Source: Epiperipatus broadwayi (Eukaryota; Onychophora; Udeonychophora; Euonychophora; Peripatidae). From it: a stretch of DNA of 64,000 nt. Below, one piece after another: positions 1 through 10,483 of this stretch (position 1 is its first letter; the number at the start of each line of letters is the position of its first letter). A program made the translations under genes and the position numbers. The stretch is taken from NCBI GenBank assembly GCA_028023455.1, contig JAQFVV010006208.1:3206963-3270962 (forward strand), read 5' to 3'. Under the pieces are notes generated by a model. The model made no database searches and was not told the origin of the DNA. It saw nothing but the letters and a program-made list of their open reading frames with translations.

Positions 1-78
1 CTTATTGTCCACCAATTGATGTGGTATTACTATATTATTGTCTTGGCAATATCTGATAGAGGAATCAAATTTACCCAT

Positions 79-525
79 TGTTATAGTCCTCCCTTCTCTC
101 AGAAGTGAACTATTCCAGATGCCTTCTTATCTGATCGGATTAAGCATTGTTTGTCACAGGCCAATAGGCTGATGTATAGATAAAAACATAGCCAATGATT
201 ATTACAGGCCAATAAGCAATGATGCTTGCTGAATCCGAAGGTTTTCAATAAAGTCAGAGATCTGAGTATAAATAGTCAGCCTTTTGTAAAAATCAGGGTA
301 GAATGTGTCTAACCTGAAAAAACTCTTTGCGTTCTCCCAGGAAAGTTCTGCTAACTTGAACATCAACAAGTATTTCCATTGATAGCAATATGCTTTTTAG
401 TCTACACAGCTAGGCAAGTCCCACAGAGACCGGACGCTGCTAAGACCACACTCGGCTCGAGGCAAGCTGTCTTGTACAGCTGGAAGAGCCATACACCATA
501 TCCATGAGGCAAGCCATCAGGTATA
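79..525 (+). mobile_element. Truncated LTR of a Gypsy-type retrotransposon (LTR family L1)
   Basis: This stretch is colinear with the complete solo LTR at 45981-46568: same start (TGTTATAG), same 'GGCCAATAGGCTG' block, same TATA-like GTATAAATAG near 267. It loses similarity near 525, before the LTR 3' end, so it is 3'-truncated. No internal retrotransposon genes lie beside it. A more distant relative is the solo LTR at 31157-31778. Confidence 0.7.
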
Positions 526-837
526 TGTGTTACTATTTGTATAATTATCACATAAAAAGTATTTAATTTTCAGATTTAAATAATTCTAAAGATCACTTAT
601 ATATGCCTCTTTTTGACAGAATCATTTAAGTACTAAAGTGAACTCTAAAAATTATTCTACTCTATATCTTTGGTTTTAGCATCTGTAATTTTGAAGATAT
701 ATACTTTTTAATAACATAAATGAGTATTTGTTTGTTTTGCTAAATTTTATTTAACTTCTAATCCTTTATCCAAAATTATGTTAACTTCAAATTCTGCTTA
801 TTTTTATATTTCTAAGATCTAGGTGCATTGCTCTGAG
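526..837. other. AT-rich intron, nothing recognised
   Basis: No exon, RNA gene or repeat match within the window was seen. The sequence lies 5' of the first dynein exon in this window and is most likely intron. Confidence 0.4.
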
Positions 838-896
838 ATCCAAAACTCTTCACTGATGATAGCTACAAGCTAGAAACTAGTCCAGGGATATTGGAT
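838..896 (+). ncRNA. Hammerhead ribozyme, type I, degenerate stem I
   Basis: Core CUGATGA, stem II TAGC/GCTA with a TACAA loop, GAAAC, then GTC at 880-882. Distal stem I ATCCAA/TTGGAT is intact. The core-proximal stem I has two mismatches. The TAGC/GCTA stem is a compensated version of the TGGC/GCCA stem in the 16906 copy. Confidence 0.6.
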
Positions 897-1276
897 GAGT
901 AGGCACTAGATAGGGATTTTATGTGCAAACATTCCTGCATCCATTGATAACTCTGGCTTGCACTGAGTGGCACTACTGTATGGAGAGTTTTGCCTGTTTT
1001 AATAACAGTTATGAGCAAGCATAAGAAATGGTGATCATGTGATGTTTGATGGCTTAATACCAATCCTGCCTAATAAGATAGTGGTGGCTATGGTTATTGA
1101 AGAACCAAAGATAACAATATATGGGTACTGAACTGAGTTCAGACCTACATGACTACATAAGCTAATGATCTTGGATTGAAAATATTAGTGTTTTTCAATT
1201 TTAGACTCATAGTTTTGTAGTAAAGTAGAGATAAAAGGTTGCATTAGATCCTAAAATCTAGGTACCATGCTCTCAT

Positions 1277-1335
1277 ATCCAAAGCTCTTCACTGATGAAA
1301 GCCACAAGCTAGAAACTAGTCTAGGAATATTGGAT
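1277..1335 (+). ncRNA. Hammerhead ribozyme, type I, degenerate
   Basis: Core CTGATGA, stem II AAGC/GCTA (outer A.A mismatch), GAAAC, GTC ending at 1321, and distal stem ATCCAA/TTGGAT. Core-proximal stem I is weak. It is the downstream partner of the 838-896 copy. Confidence 0.5.
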
Positions 1336-1680
1336 CGAGTCGGCACTAGTTAGGGATTTTATGCACAAACCTTAGCATCCTTTGATTACTCTGGTGCACT
1401 AAGTGGTGCTTGAGTATGGAAAGTTTTGCATCTGATATACATATTCTTGAGTAAATAAACTTGTTTAAATTAATAAATAATAATCTGTGATTTTCAATTT
1501 AAGTTAAAAATATGAGTGTACAGCTTCTAGATTATAGTCTGGCCCTGTACATATCAAGATTACAATGGCACCACTAACTTTTGTCTTTTTCATCTCGTTT
1601 TGTTATTATTTATATGAATATTTTTTTCTTTAAATGAACAAGCACAGTTAAATTAATAATAAATTCTTATCTAGTGGAAC

Positions 1681-2400
1681 TAGTTATTATATATACCTCT
1701 TAAATCTTAATTTAATGAGCATACTAATAGCTCCAAACAAGCTTTTCTAATAAATGCCACAAAAAAAAAAGCATCTAAAATCTCTATCTAGAATTATCCC
1801 TATCTCCAAACTTGTTTCAAGCTAATGACTTTCATCAGTGAGTTGCTATAATATTCACACTAAATCTAAAATACCAACCCGAGGCCAGCATTTATCTAAT
1901 ATTTAACTATTAAGTAGAAAATCTGAAATTTTCAGACATTATATGTCTTCAAATCTAGCTATCTAACTAAAATAGCTATATTGGTCTGAATAATTTTCAG
2001 CTATACTATATATTAATAACCTTAGCACTATAACATTGCCAAAGCCTCAAAAGCAAAACTATAGTGTAAGAAAAATCAAGTCATACATCGTGTGACTTAA
2101 TTTAATAAGCTTGTATTACAAACTATAATGTAAAAAAAATTTAAGTTACACATCATGTGACTTAATAAGCTTGTATTATAAAACTAATTTAATGGGTGTG
2201 CTAATAGCTCTAAACAAACTTTTCCAGTCCTAATGTCTCACTGATGAGAACCAGTAGCTCAAAACCAGTTTGGGTATAAGGATAATTCTAGGTAGAGATT
2301 TTAAATGCTTGCTCTTGTGGAATTTATTGGAAAAGCTTGTTTATAGCTATTAGCATGCTCATTAAATTAGATTTGTAATACAAGCTTATTAAGTTAAATC
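1681..2400. mobile_element. Family B hammerhead repeat, inverted dimer
   Basis: The left part (about 1690-2180) reads on the minus strand and the right part (about 2190-2400) on the plus strand. They share the tail around GAGCTATTAGCATGCTCATTAA and the link around CATCATGTGACTTAATTTAATAAGC. The plus copy has a hammerhead-like block at about 2228-2295: CTGATGA core, stem GAAC/GCTC, but AAAA in place of GAAA. The minus copy at about 1795-1855 has CTGATGA, stem AAGT/GCTT and GAAAC. This ends about 190 bp before a dynein exon. Confidence 0.65.
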
Positions 2401-2589
2401 ATGTGATGTATGACTTGATTTTCTTACTATCTTAAATCTTTTATACTTGAAAAAATAATTCACAAATAATAGTAATTCTAATAGGGTTATTCTTAAATAA
2501 TGTAATATTAATCAACACTTATAGTTTAATGACCTATTTTTCATAAAATGTAATCAATATGATTTATTGACAATATTTCCCCACATTAG

Positions 2590-2682
2590 GAGCCACATCG
2601 TGAAACTTTTCCAGACCCTTGGCAAACAACTCTGCAATCATTCCAGAAAATGATGGTCTTAAGATGCGTACGGCCTGATAAA
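2590..2682 (+). CDS. Axonemal dynein heavy chain (DNAH7/DNAH12/DNAH3 group), exon 1 in window
   Basis: This is an internal exon of a ciliary inner-arm dynein heavy chain, the microtubule motor of the axoneme. It encodes 31 residues beginning EPHRETFPDPWQ and ending MMVLRCVRPDK. The 'LRCxRPDK' block is a hallmark of the segment leading into AAA6. The acceptor is ACATTAG|GAG and the donor AAA|GTAAAT; both ends are phase 0. It is joined to the next exon by an 87-bp intron, the only short intron in the window. Upstream exons must lie before position 1. The residues match the single-headed inner-arm DNAH3/7/12 subgroup best; which paralogue cannot be settled by eye. Confidence 0.9.
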
Positions 2683-2769
2683 GTAAATTTTTTTTGTTTG
2701 TAATTATATATTTTTTTAATAATGATATGATAATTGTTAACCACTTATTTATTATTTTTTTATAATTAG

Positions 2770-2946
2770 ATTATTGCAGCAGTTCAAGATTTTGTGGAAG
2801 CTAAATTAGGCAAAAAATTTATTGATCCACCACCATTTGATTTAGGCAGTGCTTTTACGGACAGCTATAATTGTTCTCCCCTGATTTTTGTTTTATCTCC
2901 AGGAGCTGATCCAACTGCTGCTCTTCTTAAATTTGCAGATGATCAA
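2770..2946 (+). CDS. Axonemal dynein heavy chain, exon 2 in window (start of AAA6 P-loop domain)
   Basis: Encodes 59 residues, from [14 protein letters not shown] to LLKFADDQ. It contains the family-typical 'DPPPFDL' and the '[20 protein letters not shown]' segment that opens the dynein D6/AAA6 P-loop domain. The sixth AAA module is structural and does not hydrolyse ATP. Acceptor TAATTAG|ATT and donor CAA|GTAAAT are both phase 0. The following intron is 12.7 kb and filled with repeats. No frameshift or stop is present. Confidence 0.93.
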
Positions 2947-3060
2947 GTAAATATATAAATAATTTTAAATATTAGCAATTTAAATCTATAAATTTGTGAA
3001 AGTCTTTTTATTTATATATATATACTTAAATTGTAAGTGTAATAATGTTAAGGCTAAATG

Positions 3061-3300
3061 GGTTCGTAAATAATGAAAAACAAATCAACACTTATACAAT
3101 CCTAATATCAATATAACAATTAACAATTTTAAACTGTTGTCAAGGCAACCTCATTTTAACCTTCCACATTTATCATTAAAAAGAAGTTGTCTTGACAACA
3201 GTTTGAAATTATTGATTGTTATTGATATTGGGAATATCTCAGTATTGACTGGTTGCCTTGACTACAGAATGAGATCATTGGTAGCTTAAGGGTTGATTAA
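3061..3300. mobile_element. Palindromic MITE (CAAGGCAACC family), copy 1
   Basis: Contains inverted blocks AAACTGTTGTCAAGGCAACC (about 3130) and GTTGTCTTGACAACAGTTTG (about 3186), with outer arms around AATATCAAT/ATTGATATT. The same element recurs at 33540-33800 (best palindrome), 26727-26800 and 27570-27645. It has no coding capacity. Superfamily unknown. Confidence 0.6.
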
Positions 3301-3770
3301 TATTTTTTATATTTATAAACCTATTAAAGCCTTGAGTAATTGGCTTTATTATGTTTTTAATAACTTAGATATTTTGTTATGTGTTAATTAAATATTGATA
3401 TTTTATAATGGATTGTTTTTTTTAAACACTAACAAATATATGTTTTTAATAAAGGGACTTTTTCAGCAATATTTAAATCCACTTCGTGTAACATATGTTT
3501 GTTAAGTATCTTTTCAGACCATTATACATAATGACATCTAGATTTATTTTTTTAAAAAACTATTTTCGTCCGATCTTTGTTTTTTGTTTTTTCTTTTATC
3601 CCTTCCATATTTTTCTTATGTTACTATTATATACATATGATGAAATAATAATAATACTAAGTATTTATAATCATTCTGATAAGTTGAATGTAATGAGTTA
3701 TTTTCTTTTAGTTTATATTATTTAACATTAAAATGGAGTGATACAAAAAATATACTTTTTCTTTGTTCGT
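3301..3770. other. AT-rich intron, nothing recognised
   Basis: Contains one short open frame (3495-3725) rich in F, I and Y, as expected from AT-rich noncoding DNA. It has no homology I recognise, so I do not call it a gene. Confidence 0.4.
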
Positions 3771-3774
3771 AGAA

Positions 3775-4180
3775 ACTGTGTAACATAAAGTTCACCGCAA
3801 GCGGCAGTGGCCGCTGCATGCGGCCTGTGGCTGCTGCGTGCTGTAAATACCTGTACCGTAAATGTTAATAATGTGATTGTTTGTATAAACTACGGCAGAA
3901 TAATAGTCCTATTTCTGTGCTGTAGCAAAGAAATAGATAGCGTAGCTAAATTTAAAATGGGATTGTTCATATAAATTGCATAACACAAAGTGCATCGTAA
4001 GTGGCGGTGTCCTCTGCGGCAGAATGAACGTCCTATTTCTGTGCTGTAGCATAGAAATAGATGTCACAGACAAGTAAACGGACTATTTCTCTGCTTAACC
4101 ATTGAAATAGAATGTTATATAGCGGCGCGGCCACTTAAACAGCATATTTCTGTGCATTTGCATAGAAATTATGCCCTCAA
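3775..4180. repeat. GC-rich tandem repeat carrying four CTATTTCT...AGAAATAG hairpins
   Basis: Roughly 110-125-bp units hold a GC-rich block (GCAAGCGGCAGTGGCCGC) followed by a hairpin with arms CTATTTCT and AGAAATAG and an 11-12-nt loop. The hairpins are at about 3909-3936 and 4033-4060; shorter or imperfect versions are at 4083-4110 and 4144-4170. The GC content stands out sharply from the surrounding DNA. No function is known to me. Confidence 0.6.
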
Positions 4181-4189
4181 GCATTTTCA

Positions 4190-4560
4190 ACATGCTAAGA
4201 GAAAACAACCAAAAGGACACACTCCCACATACACACACACACATATATATATGCTTGATATGTACAGACATCTATTTATAAATGAAATAGAATACTAATT
4301 AAAATGCATACATGTATATGCACATATAGATCATTATGTATATCTATACATATGCATATACATTTTGTAATTTTCCAGTCAAGTTTAAAGGACCATTTAT
4401 TAAATTGCATAGATGAATTTTATATAGATTCATAGTTTTTATTGCATCTGATGTAATTATTTTCATAATCTAACATGAATACAAAATTGTTTTGCATGTG
4501 CATGTATAGATTTGCATAACATTTTATATGTGAAGAAATGTGTGTATAGGTCTATGCCCA
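4190..4560. repeat. CA/TA microsatellite and AT-rich intron
   Basis: An (AC)n/(AT)n run sits near 4230-4250, followed by degenerate ATGCATATA-type sequence. Nothing else was recognised. Confidence 0.5.
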
Positions 4561-4960
4561 GATTATCAACAGGCTCCACAGTAGGTGGATAGTTGGTTGG
4601 CCTTTAGACATAAAGGCCAGTTGTGAGTTACAAATAAACAATGCCTACCACTCTTGATATCTTGTAGAATATGATGTTGATTCATGAAATGCTACATAAT
4701 GTTTGCTAAAGTCTTTTCTGTCTCTTTCTTTTGCTTCTTCAATCACTTCTGCTATTGTAGTGCCAAATTTGCATGAGTATCTCATGTCATTAGGCATCTT
4801 ATATTAACTATGATGATCATGGGATTGTGTGTTTGTGCAATAACATTTTTTTCATCATTTAACCAAATGCATAGGATTTTTGACTCGCCATTTCATTTTG
4901 GGTTTTTTGGCTCAAGTCCTTAACAATTGAAAAAGCAATGACAGAAACAGGCTTAGTAGA
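4561..4960. other. Intron, nothing recognised
   Basis: Unique-looking AT-rich DNA with no reading frame or repeat match that I can support. Confidence 0.35.
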
Positions 4961-5070
4961 CTAGCAGTTAAACTATCAAACATCACATGATCACCATTCT
5001 TCCTGCATCCATTGATTAATCTGGCTTGCATTGTGGCATTACTATATGGAAAGTTTTACCTCTATGTAGA
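4961..5070. mobile_element. Family A terminal fragment (deleted copy)
   Basis: The link motif CATCACATGATCACCATTC (minus orientation) is joined directly to the plus-orientation tail CTGCATCCATTGATTAATCT, ending near GGAAAGTTTTACC. The hammerhead block and body are absent. This is either a deletion product of an inverted dimer or a truncated insertion. Confidence 0.6.
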
Positions 5071-5079
5071 ATGGCGGTT

Positions 5080-5690
5080 TTTTGTTGTGATCTTTGCTTA
5101 AGGTAGTACAATCACCAATGAGTCAATTAGAACTGGATTTTTAGTGAGATAGGAGTTTCTGTTGATAAAGATTATAGGTTTAGGCAGCCCTATTTAGGGA
5201 TCTCCCTGCTTATCAAAGAAATGCAAGACTGTCTTGGCCATAGGTCTTAATAATAGTAATAATGCCAAACCAGGAGTCAGTGGTAATATTAAAAATAAAT
5301 ATTATAAATATAATTTTTTTAAAAATATGCCCAGCCCAGACATTTATACAATAGAGCCCTCAGAGACAAAGAACTCACTTCAATATTTACGGACCACGAA
5401 CAGAAAGCTGGTTATAGATTCGAGCTAACAAAAAGCAGAGATAGTGTACACACAGAGAGGGAGGATAGAAAGTGTAAGATTAAAGAAACATGTGCATTAG
5501 TTGGGGTCCATTTTTCTATTAACAAAAAAGAAACAAGTGTATCCATTTCAAAGAAATGGGCTGTTTAAATATTCAAATTTAAAACTTAAATTAAAATTGA
5601 ATACGTGAACAGTTAATTAAACATTTAATCACATCACTATATGCCATGAATATGATATATTGAAAGTATGCTAGGCAATAATAAAACTTA
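5080..5690. other. Intron, nothing recognised
   Basis: Includes a 64-codon open frame (5234-5428) without a recognisable family, and some GAGA-rich sequence near 5450. I do not call a gene. Confidence 0.35.
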
Positions 5691-5699
5691 ATATTGATT

Positions 5700-6060
5700 A
5701 GAATCTCGGCCTCAGGGTGGCCTTTGAGTGTTCCATCATCAGATTTTCAATTGGATGGACGGTTGAAGAGTTGGAATGTGGAGTGGATTAAAGCCTGTCC
5801 ATTAAACTATAAGGATAGTCTATCTTAATATATATCCGAGCACTTATACTATATATGTGTGTAAAGATGATAGTCTGGACCAACTGCTGATTGTTGGTTT
5901 AGCATGAAATACGTGTATTGGTAATTATTTATCTTTTTGACTTATATGTGTTCAAGTGTATCAGTGTTAGGAGATAGAGTGGAGAGTGGTGGATCATGTG
6001 AAAGTCTGTGCTCATATACCCTATGTATTACATATATAGATACAGATATATAATAAGCCT
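5700..6060 (+). repeat. Family D repeat, copy 1 (hammerhead-like block)
   Basis: The block around 5885-5925 (ACCAACTGCTGATTGTTGG, then CATGAAATACG) is shared with the repeat at 17560-18250. There the corresponding core reads CTGATGA with GAAA. In this copy the core is mutated (CTGCTGA). ACCAA before the core can pair with TTGGT after it, as stem I would. Confidence 0.45.
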
Positions 6061-6089
6061 GTATAAGGAATGTGTAAACTTTAACTGAT

Positions 6090-6716
6090 ACAAACTCTTC
6101 AAGACCAGATCAGGATAGTAAAACTCATTTCATAGAACAGAACAGAAAGATGGATACAAGATTTTTTGGAAAGACAGGTTAGTCATTGAAAGGGAACACA
6201 AGTGTTGGATTTGCTGCAAAGTCTAATTTAGGATCTTTTATCGCTGAAATTTTTCTTTGCATGAATGAAAGGCTGTGGACTTTTACTTGCCCCACACAAT
6301 GAAACTTGTGCTCATTTTATCAGTGCCTATGCACCAATTTCAGATTCAGAGAATTCAGAGATGGATAGGTTTTATTTTTTGTTAGATCGCTTTGTTCTTG
6401 GAAACTTATATTGGTAAAATTAGTAGAGTCCAGCCAAAAGTTTTGGAAATAATAGTATTGGTGCTGTAAATTCAAATGGTTTGTTATTATTGGATTTATT
6501 CACAAAACATGAGTTTACTATCACAGAAACTTGGTTTAGGCAGAGAAATAACTGTAAGGAACATGGATACATCTATGCTCAAACCAATAGAATTTAATTA
6601 TTATATCGCAATTAGGAATTAAAATACAATAACTTTCACATCACCTGAGCATTTACAAGCATGGATAGATCATCATAGGTTAGTACACTAATTAAAAAAT
6701 AGATATTACTCTAGTC
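6090..6716 (+). pseudogene. RTE-type LINE, endonuclease (APE-like) domain relic
   Basis: Translating across several frameshifts gives GVGFAAKSN-like, 'FISAYAPISDS' and 'NSNGLLLLDLFTKHEFTITETWF' blocks. These are typical of the apurinic-type endonuclease of RTE-class LINEs, the type often mis-annotated in invertebrates as craniofacial development protein 2-like. The enzyme nicks target DNA for target-primed reverse transcription. The same LINE resumes at about 10484 with its reverse transcriptase. Between them sit a hAT MITE and a Gypsy element, so the LINE is the oldest layer here. Many stops and frameshifts; not functional. Confidence 0.7.
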
Positions 6717-7221
6717 CAGTGGTCGTCAACCTTTTCACACCTGCGGACTGGTAAAAATAAGGATAAGGTTTCGCGGACCGGCAAAAATAAGGATAAGGTT
6801 TCATGGACCAGCAGAAGTCTATAGATAAATTTTCTTAAAGATGTAAACAGCTTAGCCTTAGATAAAGTTATATATATGAAGTTTGTATAATAAAAAGCTT
6901 TTTTTTTTTAATTTTGAATTTTTTTAGAAAAGTAATAAAAAATTTAATTCTATCTCCCCCCCCCCCCCATAAACATCTGTGATAACTAGAAAAACAAATT
7001 AATTTATGTATGACTGATTAGATTTTGTTCTGTTTCTTTTTTTTTAATCAGATAAAAGTGTGATGAAAAAAATAAATAAAAATTGTTTATATTAATTAAA
7101 AGTTTAAAATCTTATTATTTTGTTATTAAAACTTTCTTGCTAGTCTAGCGCGGACCAGCAAAAAACTTCTACGGCCCGGCACCGAGCTGCGGACAGGTGG
7201 TTGAAGACCACTGCTCTAGTC
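6709..7221. mobile_element. hAT-type MITE with perfect 8-bp target-site duplication
   Basis: The element spans 6717-7213 (497 bp). It is bounded by terminal inverted repeats CAGTGGTCGTCAACC and GGTTGAAGACCACTG. The flanking duplication CTCTAGTC is perfect (6709-6716 and 7214-7221), and 8 bp is the hAT signature. The interior is noncoding and includes a C-homopolymer near 6955 and the near-terminal repeats GCGGACCGGCAAAAA/GCGGACCAGCAAAAA. It interrupts the LINE relic. Confidence 0.9.
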
Positions 7222-7271
7222 ACATTCAAGAAAATTGATATTAATTTTGTAGAATAATCTACCATATGTAT

Positions 7272-7904
7272 TGATGTTTACAGGAGCTAGATTGACCTAT
7301 ACACATTAATAATAATTAAAAAAAGAAATATGAAAATCAAGTTTACATTTAACAAGAATTTTTTACTCTGAATGGAATATATAAATATTAATGTCATCTA
7401 GTGGCTTTCTGGTTGTTCTAACATTAATTAGTAGCAGAAATAGATAGGGAATCTTCTTACATTTTTCTGAAATGGTACTAACTTGCATAATTCTATGCAT
7501 TAGTCTATATATACAAGTTTCAAAGTATTGAACTATAAAGCTGTACATGCTCAATGAAAATTGAAACTGTTTTTTTTTTAAACTCTGCAATCTAATGTAC
7601 ATTTGCACATTATTTTATGCCTATCTGATGTATACTCTAATATTTACACACATACCTATGGCTTTTGCAGTTTTGTTTTGCTTCTTTTAATTTGCATAAC
7701 TGGTTCTCATGCCTCCTTTTTTGCAAATTAGCATACTTGGTATAATTTGCATATCTGTATAACCTTTGTTATTATGCATAACTATTTTTTTAGGAGTGCT
7801 TTCAATGTCTTCAGTAAGCCTAAGAAATAGTGATCATGTGATGTTTTTTATTTCTGACTAATTGTTTAAACATACTCATGAAACTTTATTTACTTTTATA
7901 TATT
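7272..7904 (-). mobile_element. LTR of minus-strand Gypsy-like element, copy 1
   Basis: Starts TGATGTTTACAGGAGC and is colinear with 9905-10483 (TGATGTATACAGGGGC), including GCTAGATTGACC, CTCTGCAATCTAATG and GCAAATTAGCATACTTG. The pair encloses gag-pol relics read on the minus strand. A 36-bp segment containing TGATCATGTGATG (about 7810-7845) is absent from the other LTR. Confidence 0.75.
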
Positions 7905-8380
7905 AGCAGTGTAGAGTATGTTAATCATAACATAACACTTTCTAACCTCACTCCAGAAACAAATTGAAGTTCATTAGCAAACATAATCTTTCAACTTTTC
8001 TGGTCTTCATCGCTCAAAATATTTTGCTCTTTATGACAGGGGTTCTAGATCTTTTTCAATCTGTTATTTCTTGTTCTGCAGATAGATCCAGTAAATTTGA
8101 ACTTGAAGGCTCACCTCTATTTAGTTCAGTTTATATGATAGCATCTATAGTAAATGAACATGTTTTTTTTTTATATTAAGTCTAACAGCTTACAAACATA
8201 ATTTCTTAAATGATGGGTTTGTCCTTTTCTTCTCTACCATATTCCATTTCAATTATATGTAATTACTAGGATAATAATTTGTTTTTTTAATTCCAAGTAG
8301 ACACTTCTTTTTTTAACATATTCCATATCCAGACAGTTTATCCAATACTGAATTTAATGTTTTCATATTTCATCTCTCTT
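7905..8380 (-). pseudogene. Gypsy-like element, 3' end of internal region
   Basis: The minus-strand translation is interrupted and only loosely resembles the end of a Gypsy polyprotein. The plus-strand open frame at 7964-8179 has no recognisable domain and is not called. Confidence 0.35.
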
Positions 8381-8800
8381 CTAATATTGTCTCATATCAA
8401 TATAGAAACTTGTCCTAAAACAATCTTTCTTCAACAGCTCTGCCATTCTGGCAGTAATTAGTATTTGCTGAAATGCAGACTGCAAATCCATTTTGGCAGA
8501 ATATGAAGCCAGTAGAAAAGCTGTTTTCTCTCTTATGCTTGGTATTGGATAATATTTTTTATTTATATTCTTATTTACCATCATGCACTAATCACAGCGT
8601 AATTGTACCTTACTATCAAGTTTTAGAATGACAATGATGGGTGGTGCCCATGTGGATTCTTCTTTTGGTGAAATTATACCTTTTTTTAGATTATCCAGGA
8701 CTTCTTCAATTCTAGGCTTAAGAACAAATGGGACTTTTCTTAGTTTGCAAGATGTCTGGCTGTATGTTGAAAATTGACTCTATATCCACTGATTGGTCTT
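8381..8800 (-). pseudogene. Gypsy-like reverse transcriptase relic
   Basis: The minus strand encodes 'GIISPKEESTWAPPIIVILK', then 'NKNINKKYYPIPSIREKTAF' and 'AKMDLQSAFQQILI'. These are the N-terminal fingers and first palm motif of an LTR-retrotransposon reverse transcriptase, with the D of MDLQSAFQQ as the first catalytic aspartate. The sequence is broken between these blocks, and the YxDD region and RNase H are missing or unrecognisable. It lies between two LTRs and downstream, in its own orientation, of the gag relic. Confidence 0.75.
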
Positions 8801-9904
8801 CAACTCAGCTGGCCTCAAGTTTAATAGCTGAGGGAATATAAAGTGGTAAATTTTTTGTTTATTTATTTTTACTGACTCATCTTTCAATGTCAATGTGATT
8901 TCCATTTACATCCATAGCAACCAAATTTGTCATTATTGATATTACTTTTACATTTTCTTTTAATGGTTATCCAATCTTTTTGAGCAATGAGAGATAGACC
9001 TGCACTATTGTCATTTTCCATCCTACCAATTAGGTCACTGATTTTTACTTCTAATGAATTACCTATATCATCTCTATTATTTTGTTAACATTTTCAAAAT
9101 TTTTTGTCAGCTTCTTTCCTTCATTTACTGTTTACTAATAAATCTACTTTAGAATTTTTCTGCTTGTTTTTACAAACATTAGACAAATGCCCTTTCGGTT
9201 CTATGACATTTTTCGCTTCTAAATCTACACATTTTTATGTGGCCTTTAATGCCACTATAACAGTGAACATAAATATTCTTCATAGTATTTATATTAGTCT
9301 TCTGTGCTTGCATCTTATTTTTTGATATATTTGGTTTAATAATATCGGCCATATTTTTAAATAATTTCAATGCATTTTCCAGATTGGCCTCATATGCTAT
9401 TCTTCTGTCTATAATGATGGCATGTATAATTACAGACTCGGTAATATTCGTCTAAATTTTTGGTAGTACATACCCATCTAATAATAATATCTTTTTTTTG
9501 CTCATCTGCAAGTTTCAGAGTCTTTGATGTAAAGTGAATATTTAACTTTTGTAACAACTCTTTATACAATGTGTCTTTGAGTCACACAGATGATTTGCTA
9601 TTTGGAGCACATTATTTTCTGATATTGACATTAAATTTAAAACTTTCAGTTTATTATCCATAATATTATTTATTATACACTTTTCAACATGGGCCACATA
9701 TATTTGCAAATTCTCTGTGTTATTTACATCAAACAGACTTATTGTGCCGCAGTACATTGCTATGTTGTCTGACTTCGATATTCCTTAGTAGTTTACAATG
9801 ATGTACAAGAGTCTCAACTGTTAATTCCCATGACACTTTCATGATTTTAGTTCTGATTCACTTTACTTCTTTGCATAGTTTCTTTAAGTCTCAGCTGTTC
9901 CAAC
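8801..9904 (-). pseudogene. Gypsy-like gag and protease region relic
   Basis: The minus strand from about 9760 encodes a Gag-like segment (MYCGTISLFDVNNTENLQIY, then ...DEQKKDIIIRW). It is followed near 9230-9330 by a decayed zinc knuckle (HCYSGIKGHIKMC). The order gag, knuckle, reverse transcriptase is that of Gypsy elements. Several stops and frameshifts are present. Confidence 0.65.
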
Positions 9905-10483
9905 TGATGTATACAGGGGCTAGATTGACCTAAGCTAGTGGTATACATATTAACTACAAATCAAGCTTAAACTTAACAAAAAAGGTTACTTATTCTGAAT
10001 TGATATTAGAAAATATTAGTAACGGAACTAATGATTTGCTTATTATCTTAACATTAATTACTAACAGATACAAATAGGGAATCTTTTTAGCATTCCCCTA
10101 CTATGATACTAACTTGTACGTATTTCTGCATGTCTCATTATTACACTTAGGTGCTTACCTGCACTTAGAAATGATAACTCTTCATTTTAACTCTGCAATC
10201 TAATGCACTATTGACTGCTTGTTATTTTATTCACTTCCAATGTATGCTCCACTATTCACACTTATACCTATGGTTTAGCAGTTTTGTTTTTCTTTTTTTT
10301 TGATTTGCATGCCGATTCTTTCTATCTCCCTTGCAAATTAGCATACTTGATATAATTTTCGTATTTACATAATCTTTGTTATCGTGCATTAACTAGTTTT
10401 TCTAAGGTGTTTTTAGCGTCTTCTATTTCTGACTTATATATACACATTCACTCATAAAACTTTTTACTTTTATACAAAAATGG
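9905..10483 (-). mobile_element. LTR of minus-strand Gypsy-like element, copy 2
   Basis: Colinear with 7272-7904 and ends near CTTTTATACA. The two LTRs differ at many positions, so the insertion is old. I could not find a convincing target duplication. Confidence 0.75.

Larger units (their letters stand above)
831..1440 (+). mobile_element. Family A hammerhead repeat, direct tandem (about 1.4 monomers)
   Basis: Two head-to-tail copies. Each has the hammerhead block, then a tail ending near GGAGAGTTTTGCC, then a short near-palindromic link around TGATCATGTGATG (about 1032), then the body of the next copy. The two predicted cleavage sites (after 882 and after 1321) are 439 nt apart, which defines one monomer. 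The layout is what self-cleavage of a multimeric transcript would turn into unit-length RNA. No protein is encoded. Both ribozymes carry stem I mismatches and may be weak. Confidence 0.7.

Noticed and set aside
3495-3725. Small F/I/Y-rich membrane-like protein
   Set aside because: The composition is what AT-rich noncoding DNA gives; no start context, homology or conserved pattern.
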